From: Streptomyces fagopyri
GTDB taxonomy: Bacteria; Actinomycetota; Actinomycetes; Streptomycetales; Streptomycetaceae
DNA: 64,000 nt
Assembly (NCBI RefSeq): GCF_009498275.1
Contig: NZ_CP045643.1
Span: 930,001-994,000, forward strand
Reading direction: 5' to 3'
Below the pieces are notes generated by a model. That model worked only from the letters and a program-made list of their open reading frames with translations. It did no database searches and was not told the DNA's origin. Shown piece by piece: positions 57,441 to 64,000 of the stretch. Position numbers and translations under genes: made by a program. Position 1 is the stretch's first letter, and each line of letters starts with the position of its first letter.

Positions 57441-60269
57441 TCAGCCGCCCGGGACCTCCGCCGGATCACCCGGGTCGGCCGCCCGCCCTTCGATCACGGC
57501 GGTCAGCTCCGCCCTGCGGCGGATGCCGAGTTTGCGGTAGGCACTGGTCAGATGGGTCTCGACGGTACGCCGGGCCAGGTGCAGGAGCTCCGCGATCTCG
57601 GCGTTGGTCCGGCCGCCGGCCGCTAGCGCGGCGATCCGGCGTTCGCTGCCGGTCAGCGCCTCCCAGCCGGTGAGTGCCGTCGCCGCGCCGCGGGAGCGGC
57701 CTTCCGGCAGGGCGTCCTCGGCCTGCGCCCGCAGGCGCACCGCGCCCAGCCGTTCGGCGCGTTCGGCCGCCTCGCGCAGGGCGTCACGGGCCCGTGCGCG
57801 GTCTCCCGCCGCGACGAACTGGCGCCCTTGCGCGATCAGCGCGGAGATCAGCTCGGTCTGCGCGGGCGCGTCCCGCAGCAGACGTACGGCACGGTCGGCG
57901 AGTTCGAGGCCACGGCGGCCACCGGTGGCCGTGGCGAGCCCGGACAGGGCCCGCCCCACCAGCCGGGGAGTGTCCCAGACCTGGGCGAGCCGCAGTTCCT
58001 CCCGGGCCAGGGCGAGGGCGTCCTGCGGGCGTCCGAGCGCGGTACGGCACGCGGCGGCCGCGGTGCGCCAGGGCGTGACGACGGGGCTCACCACGTCCCG
58101 CGCCGTCTGCCGCCGCCCGCACTCCAGGAAGTCGTCTAGGGCGCCCGCCGGATCGCCCGCCGCCGACCGCAGCACGCCGCGCGCGTACAGGAACCGGTTG
58201 AGTTCCCAGGAGTCCTGGGCGTCCCGGAGATCGAAGCTGTCGGCGAGCCGGGACGCCTCCTCGGTGCGGCCGGTCTCGACGAGCGCGATCAGGGCGTGCG
58301 CGTGCGCGTTGGCGGGCCCCGGGCGGGCTCTTCCCCCGGACCGCCGGACCTCGGGGTCGACGAGCAGCTCCGCGTACCGCCCGCGGACGGCGGCGATGTC
58401 CGCCCGTACGTTGAGCAGTGCCTCGTGCATCGGGTGCAGCAGCGAGGGCCGCTGCCGGGCCAGTCCCCGGCGTACCAGCCCCTCCGCCTCCTCCAGTTCG
58501 TCCGCCCACTGTGCGACGGCGGCGGCCGTACCGAGCAGGAAGGGCTCCGCGAGGGCGTCGACCGGTTCGTCGAGCAGGGCGCGGATACGTTCCATGGCCG
58601 TGGCGGCGGAGACCAGACCGGCGGTCGCGTCGTAGCGCACCAGAAGCGCGCGGCCGGCCGTGCCGACCAGGTCCGGGGACCTCTCGGCGGCGCCGTACAG
58701 CCAGCGGTAGGCCTCCTCACGGATTCCCTGGTCGTGGTCCGAGAGGAGCGCGGAGGCGGTCTGCAGCAGCCTGATCAGGTCCGGGTGGTCCGCGAGTTGC
58801 TCGTCCAGGCCGCGCAGCACGTCCATCGCCGCGCGCGCCTTGCCGCGCCGCGCCAGTACCGTGCCGAGCGCCACCGCCGCCCGTACCCGGTCCTGGGGCA
58901 TGCCCGGCAGCCGGGTCGCCTCGGTCAGCCGCGGTATCCCGCCGGACGAGCGGGCGACGGCGAACTCCAGGGAGCCCAGCTCGGTGAGCGCGGTGGTGCG
59001 GCGGGCCGGTGTGAGCGGTTCGTCGAGGACCCGGCGCAGGAACGCCACGGCGTCGTCGGGTCTGGCGTCGCGCGCCGCGAGGTCGGCGGCGTCCAGCAGC
59101 GCGGTCGCGGCCCAGGGCGCCCCGACGGCCGATGCCCGCAGGAGCTGTCCGGCGACCGTTTCGGCGCGATCGCCGCGGCGGAGCATCACTTCGGCCGCCG
59201 TACGGTGGGCGGCCTGCCGTCGGGTGCTGGGCCAGCCGCTCAGCACCGCGTCGCGTAAGAGGGGGTGGGCGTAGCCCGGTCGTCCCCGGGGCCCGGGGCG
59301 CAGCAGACCGAGGTGGGTCATGGCGGTGAGCCAGCCGGGCACCCGGGCGGGGTCCGCGTCCGCCATCCGGGCGAGCAGTTCGGCGGTCTCCCGGGGGTGT
59401 TCGTCCTCCAGCGCGTCGTCGTCGAGTGTCGCGAGGGCGCGTGCCACTCCCGCGGTCGCCGGTCCGGCGCTGTCCAGCCACCAGGTCACGGCGGCCGGAT
59501 ACGCGCCCGGGTAGAGCGCCGCGCAGGACTCGGGCAGGGTCGTGCGCGGGACGCCGTCGGGCTCCCGCGCGCGGAGGTCGTCGAGCAGGGCGCGTAACAG
59601 CAGCGGGCTGCCCGCGCCGGCCCGTACACAGTCGTCCACCCAGCCGGGCGGGGCGGTGCCGAACTCCGAACGCACCAGCTGCGCGGCGGCTTCGGGGCTC
59701 AGCGGGGTGACGGTGTGGGTGCGGACGAGGGTGGGCGAGAGCGCGTGCGCCAGGCCGGCCGGGGGCGGGTCGAGGTCGTACTGGCTCCGCTCGGTGGCCA
59801 CCAGCAGGACGGGGAGCCGGTCGATCCGGCGGGCGGCCTCGACGAACCAGCGGCGCGAGGACTCGTCGGCGCAGTGCACGTCGTCCACGGCGACCAGCAG
59901 GGGCGAGTCCACGGCGTACGCGCGCAGTTGGTCCCACAGGTGTTCCGCGCGGGTCCACCGGTGCGGGGTGTCGGCAGGGTCCGGGCAGGGTTCGACCCCG
60001 CTCTCGAACTCGGCTCCGGACGCCAGCAGTTGCCGGACCGGAGCGAAGGCGGCGGTGTCCCCGTCGGACGAGCAGCGGGCGCGCAGCACCCGGGTCCCGC
60101 GTGCCGCCGCCTGGCCGGCGACGGCCTCCAGGAGGGCGGTACGCCCCGTTCCGGTGGCACCTCTGAGCAGCACCAGACGGCCGGACCCGGCACGGGCACG
60201 GTCCGTCTCGGCGGCCACCAGCTCCAGGGCCTCCCGGCGTTCCCGCAGCGTTTCGAGTTCGGCACTCAT
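57441..60269 (-). CDS. Large LuxR-family ATPase regulator (LAL type)
   Basis: A 942-residue regulator. The N-terminal P-loop is VLLRGATGTGRTALL (about residues 36-50), with Walker B VAVDDVHCADES. The long middle (about 300-840) consists of TPR-like helices. The C-terminus is a LuxR helix-turn-helix (LTGSERRIAALAAGGRTNAE then RRTVETHLTSAYRKLGIRRR). ATG 60269 has AGGAGG 5 bases upstream. Divergent from the response regulator at 60426 and convergent with the giant gene; probably a regulator of the injection locus. Confidence 0.88.
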   Translation of the reverse strand: MSAELETLRERREALELVAAETDRARAGSGRLVLLRGATGTGRTALLEAVAGQAAARGTRVLRARCSSDGDTAAFAPVRQLLASGAEFESGVEPCPDPADTPHRWTRAEHLWDQLRAYAVDSPLLVAVDDVHCADESSRRWFVEAARRIDRLPVLLVATERSQYDLDPPPAGLAHALSPTLVRTHTVTPLSPEAAAQLVRSEFGTAPPGWVDDCVRAGAGSPLLLRALLDDLRAREPDGVPRTTLPESCAALYPGAYPAAVTWWLDSAGPATAGVARALATLDDDALEDEHPRETAELLARMADADPARVPGWLTAMTHLGLLRPGPRGRPGYAHPLLRDAVLSGWPSTRRQAAHRTAAEVMLRRGDRAETVAGQLLRASAVGAPWAATALLDAADLAARDARPDDAVAFLRRVLDEPLTPARRTTALTELGSLEFAVARSSGGIPRLTEATRLPGMPQDRVRAAVALGTVLARRGKARAAMDVLRGLDEQLADHPDLIRLLQTASALLSDHDQGIREEAYRWLYGAAERSPDLVGTAGRALLVRYDATAGLVSAATAMERIRALLDEPVDALAEPFLLGTAAAVAQWADELEEAEGLVRRGLARQRPSLLHPMHEALLNVRADIAAVRGRYAELLVDPEVRRSGGRARPGPANAHAHALIALVETGRTEEASRLADSFDLRDAQDSWELNRFLYARGVLRSAAGDPAGALDDFLECGRRQTARDVVSPVVTPWRTAAAACRTALGRPQDALALAREELRLAQVWDTPRLVGRALSGLATATGGRRGLELADRAVRLLRDAPAQTELISALIAQGRQFVAAGDRARARDALREAAERAERLGAVRLRAQAEDALPEGRSRGAATALTGWEALTGSERRIAALAAGGRTNAEIAELLHLARRTVETHLTSAYRKLGIRRRAELTAVIEGRAADPGDPAEVPGG

Positions 60270-60316
60270 CGCTGCCTCCTGTCGTGAACTTTTCATGATC
60301 GATCTCGTGGTACGTC

Positions 60317-60332
60317 TCGTGGTCCTCCACGA
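60317..60332. promoter_or_regulatory. Inverted repeat between the divergent LuxR genes
   Basis: TCGTGG-TCCT-CCACGA, with a direct repeat TCTCGTGGT (60303-60311 and 60315-60323). It is about 50 bases upstream of the LAL start and 95 upstream of the response regulator. Candidate LuxR operator. Confidence 0.45.
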
Positions 60333-60425
60333 TTGCGCGAGGCACACCAGGCGCAGAAGTCTGGGACAAGCCCTCCAGTCACTGACGGCACAAGGGCGAC
60401 CAGTACGTGGATTTGGGAGAAACGG

Positions 60426-61121
60426 TTGCGCAGTTCATTACGGACCACTGACGCAGGCGTGTCACACCGGCAGGCCGGATCCCGCGCGGCGGACTCCGGA
60501 AACCGCGTTCCGGTGGTGGTCCAGGCACCCGATCCGATCTCGCAGGCAGGTGTCCGCAGCCAGTTGGGACAGCACCCGGTGATCGATCTCCTGGACGGTA
60601 CGGAGGCCGGCCCCGGCGCGGTGGCCGTCCTGGTCAACGAGAGCCCGGACGAGACGACGCTCTCGCGGCTGCGCCGGCTGGTGCGCAGCGAGGGGGCACA
60701 CGCCGTCCTGGTGGTGGGCGCGATCCGCGAGGCCGAGCTGCTGGACGTCATCGAGTGCGGTGTCGGCGCCATCGTCTGGCGCCACGAGGCCAGCGCGCAC
60801 CGTCTGGTGCAGGCCGTGCTCGCCGCCTCGCGAGGTGACGGTGACCTGCCCGCGGATCTGTTGGGACGCCTCATCACTCAGGTGGGCTCGCTCCAGCGGA
60901 CCGCGGCCGGGCGGCCCGGGGCTCCGCTGTCCGGCCTGGTACCGCGTGAGATCGACGTCCTGAGGCTCATCGCCGAGGGAATGGACACCGGAGAGATAGC
61001 GAGCAAGCTCTCCTACTCCGAACGGACCGTCAAGAACGTGATGCACGGGCTGACCACCCGGCTCCATCTGCGCAATCGCGCGCATGCCGTGGCCTATGCC
61101 CTACGGGAAGGCTACATCTGA
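60426..61121 (+). CDS. LuxR-family regulator with degenerate receiver
   Basis: A 231-residue protein with a receiver-like N-terminus (PVVVQAPDPISQAGVRSQL then VLVVGAIREAELLDVIECGV) and a C-terminal LuxR domain (LVPREIDVLRLIAEGMDTGE then SERTVKNVMHGLTTRLHLRN). In the receiver the usual acceptor aspartate strand reads VAVLVNES, so phosphorylation looks unlikely. TTG 60426 has GGGAGA 5-7 bases upstream. It is followed by the DUF4255 and AAA+ genes and probably controls them. Confidence 0.75.
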   Translation: MRSSLRTTDAGVSHRQAGSRAADSGNRVPVVVQAPDPISQAGVRSQLGQHPVIDLLDGTEAGPGAVAVLVNESPDETTLSRLRRLVRSEGAHAVLVVGAIREAELLDVIECGVGAIVWRHEASAHRLVQAVLAASRGDGDLPADLLGRLITQVGSLQRTAAGRPGAPLSGLVPREIDVLRLIAEGMDTGEIASKLSYSERTVKNVMHGLTTRLHLRNRAHAVAYALREGYI

Positions 61122-61198
61122 GCCCGACCGCCCCTCGCACCGGGCCCGTCGAACGGGACGATAGTGGTGCGCGGCGGACACATGGCACAGCACAACAC

Positions 61199-61243
61199 GG
61201 CACAACTCGGCACGGCACAACTCGGCACAGCACAGCTCGGCAC
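61199..61243. repeat. 15-bp tandem repeat upstream of the DUF4255 gene
   Basis: Three copies of GGCACAACTCGGCAC (the third with changes), followed by a partial fourth. Read in the DUF4255 frame it encodes repeated AQLGT, but the ribosome binding site places the real start downstream at 61269. Confidence 0.75.
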
Positions 61244-61268
61244 AGTACGGCGCGGCGGGAGCACGACG

Positions 61269-62024
61269 GTGATTCACGAGGTCGACGAGGTCCTCAAGCG
61301 ACTCCTCAACAGCGGTGCCCTGGCCGGTTCCGGCATCGACGTCTCCTTCGACGCGCCGACCCGCGAGTGGGCGGCCCGGCGCAACGCGCCCGCCATCAAC
61401 ACCTATCTGTACGACATCCGCGAGGACGTCAGGCGCCGTGAACGCGGTGCCATGGCCGTGCGTGACGAGCGCGGTGTCGTGCTGCGCCGCCGCCAGCCGC
61501 CCCGCTGGTTCCGGCTCTCCTATCTGGTGACGGCCTGGACCAAACAACCGCAGGACGAACACCGGTTGCTGTCCGCGGTGCTGGCCACCCTGCTCCCCCA
61601 CGAGGTACTGCCCCCCGAGCAACTCCCCGGCGCACTCGGCGCGCTGGGCCTGTCCGTACCGCTGACGGTCGCGGGTCTGCACACCGAGTCACGGTCCCTG
61701 GCGGAGATCTGGTCCGCGCTCGGCGGCGAGCTGAAGCCTTCGCTGGACCTGGTGGTGACCGCGCCGTTCCCGGCGTTCCCGGAGTACGACGCGGGGCCGC
61801 CGGTCACGGAGGGCGCCGGAGTACGCGTACGCGGCATGGACGGCACACTGGAGGGGTCGCCCGAACGGCACCACCGGGCAAGGCACTTGAGCGGCCCACC
61901 GGCACCGTCCGGCAGCCCGGCGGACGAGGAGCGCCCGATCACGGATCGTCCCGATGGAGAGAACCCGGGTCGTCCCGGCGGAAAGTACCCAGGTCGTCAC
62001 GGCGCGGAGCGGGCGGCCGGATGA
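61269..62024 (+). CDS. DUF4255 (Pvc16-like) eCIS protein
   Basis: A 251-residue protein starting VIHEVDEVLKRLLNSG (GTG read as Met). The DUF4255 core is clear: INTYLYDIREDVRRRE, PPRWFRLSYLVTAWTKQPQD and EHRLLSAVLATLLPHEVLP. In eCIS particles this is the terminal cap/adaptor-type protein at the tail-tube end. GTG 61269 has GGGAG 7 bases upstream. The C-terminal 70 residues are disordered and repetitive. Its stop overlaps the AAA+ ATPase start (ATGA). Confidence 0.9.
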   Translation: MIHEVDEVLKRLLNSGALAGSGIDVSFDAPTREWAARRNAPAINTYLYDIREDVRRRERGAMAVRDERGVVLRRRQPPRWFRLSYLVTAWTKQPQDEHRLLSAVLATLLPHEVLPPEQLPGALGALGLSVPLTVAGLHTESRSLAEIWSALGGELKPSLDLVVTAPFPAFPEYDAGPPVTEGAGVRVRGMDGTLEGSPERHHRARHLSGPPAPSGSPADEERPITDRPDGENPGRPGGKYPGRHGAERAAG

Positions 62025-64000
62025 CCCCGCACGTCACGGGGACCGTCGCCGCCGGCCCCGTCCCGGCCGAGGCGCCCGGGGAGCCGGCCGACGCGCTCCT
62101 GCCCCGACTGTCCCGGTTGCGCGAGCGGGTCGCGCTGCTGGTCGAACAGCGCAGTGCCACCGACCCCACCGCGTCCGACCCGCTGCGCGGCCTGTATCTG
62201 TCCGAGGAGGCGGTACGGCATCTCCTGGAGCCGGCCGGACAGGGCTCCGTGTCCCAGGACTGGGGCCCTGAGCGTGGCGACCGGCTGGACCTGCTCGCCG
62301 GGCGCCTGCGGCTGACCGAGCTGGACGTCCGTATCCTGCTCATCGCCCTCGCGCCGGACGTCGAGCGCACCTTCGAGCCACTGTACGGCTACCTCAACGA
62401 CGACGTCGGTCGCCGCCGGGCCACCGCGGGGCTCGCCCTGGACCTGTGCGGACTTCCCGCGCACCAGGCCGCGGCACGGGCCCGGTTCCACCCTTCGGCT
62501 CCGCTCTCCGCGCTGGGCCTTGTCGTGGTCGAGGAACCCGAACGTCCCTTCCTCAGCCGGTCGTTGCGCGTCCCGGACCGGCTGGTCGCGCACCTGCTGG
62601 GTGACGAGACCCCCGACGCGGCGCTGAGCGGCCACGTCCGCCCGCTGCGGGCTCCCGTACCGGGCGAGCCGTACGACGAGGACTTCCTGCTGCGGCTCGC
62701 CGACCGGCTGACCCGCGTCCCGCTCCCCGTGTACCTGCGCGAGCACCGGACGGGGGACGGGCTGGCCTGCGCGGCGGCCGCCCTGCGCCGGTCCGGACGG
62801 GAGTCCCTCCACTTCACCCCCGGCGGTAGCGCCGGACAGGAGCCGATCGCCGAACTCCTGCGCGAGGCGCGCCTGCGGGAGTGCGCGATCGTCGTGTCAC
62901 CGCTGCCGGAGAACCCCGCGCCGCTGATGCGGGCACTGACGGTGCGGGACGTGTCCGTCCTGTTCACCGATCCCCGCCCCTACGATCCGCACTGGTGCGA
63001 CCACGGTGACCCCCTCGTCCTGGACGCTCCCCGGCTGCGGGCCGGTGCGGTGGAGGCGTGGGCGACGGCGCTCGGCGCGGAGCCCGGACCGGCGGCCGGG
63101 CCCTCGGCGGAGCCGGCCGACGACACGATGTCCGTACGGGAGCGGGCCACCGGCACCGGTCCCCTTGCGCATCCCGGGCCCGGATCCGACCCCACACCGG
63201 CATTCGATCCCCCGCCCGGAATCGGTTCCCCGCCCGGAATCGGTCCCGCGCCAGGGTTCGACCTCGCCCCGGTCGTCGCGCCGTACCGGCTCGGCGGCGA
63301 CCGCATCGCGCGCGCCGCCCGTGCCGCCCGCGACCTCGCCGCGTTCGACGGCGGCACGCTCACCGCGGCCCATCTGCGCCTGGCCGCCCGGCAGCAGTCC
63401 GCCTCGGGCCTCGAACGGCACGCCCGCCGGATCCGTCCCGACGTCGGCTGGGACGATCTCGTCCTGCCCGACAAACCGCTCCTGCAACTGCACGAGCTGG
63501 CCCTGCGCGCCCGCCACCGCGACCGCGTGCTCGGGGAGTGGCGGCTCAGCGCGGGCGGCGGTCGCGGCCGAGGTGTCCTCGGTCTGTTCGCCGGTGACTC
63601 CGGCACCGGCAAGACCCTGTCCGCCGAGGTCGTCGCCGCCGAACTCGGCCTCGACCTCTACGTCGTGCAGCTCTCCTCCATCGTCGACAAGTACGTCGGC
63701 GAGACCGAGAAGAACCTGGAACGCATCTTCACCGAGGCCGACCGCACCGACGCCGTCCTCCTCTTCGACGAGGCCGACTCCGTGTTCGGCAAGCGGTCCG
63801 AGGTCAAGGACGCGCACGACCGGTACGCCAACATGGAGAGTTCCTATCTGCTCCAGCGGCTGGAGTCGTTCGACGGCATCGCGCTGCTGACGACCAACCT
63901 GCGCGCCAACATCGACGAGGCGTTCACCCGCCGGCTCGACCTGGTGGTGGACTTCCCGTTCCCGGACGCGGACCAGCGACTGGCTCTGTGGCGGCACGCC
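62021..64000 (+). CDS. AAA+ ATPase of the eCIS locus, 3' cut by window
   Basis: 660 residues are visible and the gene runs off the right edge. The N-terminal ~330 residues are an unclassified helical region; a proline-rich linker with PPGIG repeats (about 385-415) follows; then the AAA+ domain with Walker A LFAGDSGTGKTLSAEVVA, Walker B AVLLFDEADSVFG, and the sensor/arginine-finger stretch LLTTNLRANIDEAFTRRLD. This ATPase accompanies DUF4255 in eCIS loci, where it is thought to aid assembly. ATG 62021 overlaps the DUF4255 stop. Confidence 0.9.
   Translation, partial: MTPHVTGTVAAGPVPAEAPGEPADALLPRLSRLRERVALLVEQRSATDPTASDPLRGLYLSEEAVRHLLEPAGQGSVSQDWGPERGDRLDLLAGRLRLTELDVRILLIALAPDVERTFEPLYGYLNDDVGRRRATAGLALDLCGLPAHQAAARARFHPSAPLSALGLVVVEEPERPFLSRSLRVPDRLVAHLLGDETPDAALSGHVRPLRAPVPGEPYDEDFLLRLADRLTRVPLPVYLREHRTGDGLACAAAALRRSGRESLHFTPGGSAGQEPIAELLREARLRECAIVVSPLPENPAPLMRALTVRDVSVLFTDPRPYDPHWCDHGDPLVLDAPRLRAGAVEAWATALGAEPGPAAGPSAEPADDTMSVRERATGTGPLAHPGPGSDPTPAFDPPPGIGSPPGIGPAPGFDLAPVVAPYRLGGDRIARAARAARDLAAFDGGTLTAAHLRLAARQQSASGLERHARRIRPDVGWDDLVLPDKPLLQLHELALRARHRDRVLGEWRLSAGGGRGRGVLGLFAGDSGTGKTLSAEVVAAELGLDLYVVQLSSIVDKYVGETEKNLERIFTEADRTDAVLLFDEADSVFGKRSEVKDAHDRYANMESSYLLQRLESFDGIALLTTNLRANIDEAFTRRLDLVVDFPFPDADQRLALWRHA

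Overview
This is high-GC DNA with Streptomyces-type gene content: GTG and TTG starts, purine-rich ribosome binding sites, roadblock proteins, a PucR regulator, paralogous cysteine-free ribosomal proteins and a contractile-injection locus. It is almost certainly a Streptomyces or close relative. The mix of paralogues (a second-copy style EF-G, NAD-dependent ligase, DnaK/ClpB set and L31/L33/L36) and catabolic or stress islands suggests an accessory part of the chromosome rather than the core.

Layout. 1-6000: 3' part of an EF-G gene (minus), an alpha/beta hydrolase, and a roadblock/PATAN cluster without the usual kinase and GTPase. 6000-16000: NAD-dependent DNA ligase, FAD oxidoreductase, PRC-barrel protein, PP2C phosphatase, secreted M4 metalloprotease, a repeat-rich gene-free stretch and a Sua5/YrdC protein. 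15770-24590: a PucR regulator divergent from a six-gene chaperone operon (dnaK-grpE-dnaJ-cbpM-like-clpB-UBP zinc finger). 24625-27883: IclR regulator divergent from the D-glucarate genes kdgD and gudD, with a readable promoter and operator. 28306-35382: SthA-type transhydrogenase, an ABC transporter pair, and a divergent two-component system. 35497-39728: a five-gene minus-strand operon (GntR, hydratase, aldolase, tautomerase, extradiol dioxygenase) that matches gallate ring cleavage down to pyruvate and oxaloacetate. 40266-40335: a glycine-type tRNA with an aberrant T loop. 41353-41986: three cysteine-free ribosomal proteins. 42110-51301: TPR protein, LysR/EamA pair, small hypotheticals, MFS/TetR pair with large palindromic operators, a cyclic-nucleotide-domain protein, DoxX plus peroxiredoxin, and a small secreted protein.

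51577-64000: the left edge of an extracellular contractile injection system (eCIS) locus. It holds a 1,856-residue protein with an LQRTAGN-type N-terminal motif and a three-fold internal duplication, a large LuxR-type ATPase regulator, a divergent LuxR response regulator, a DUF4255 protein and the AAA+ ATPase, which runs off the window. The large repeat protein is the most promising uncharacterised gene. The gallate-type operon, whose dioxygenase carries a substituted active-site residue, and the odd tRNA come next.
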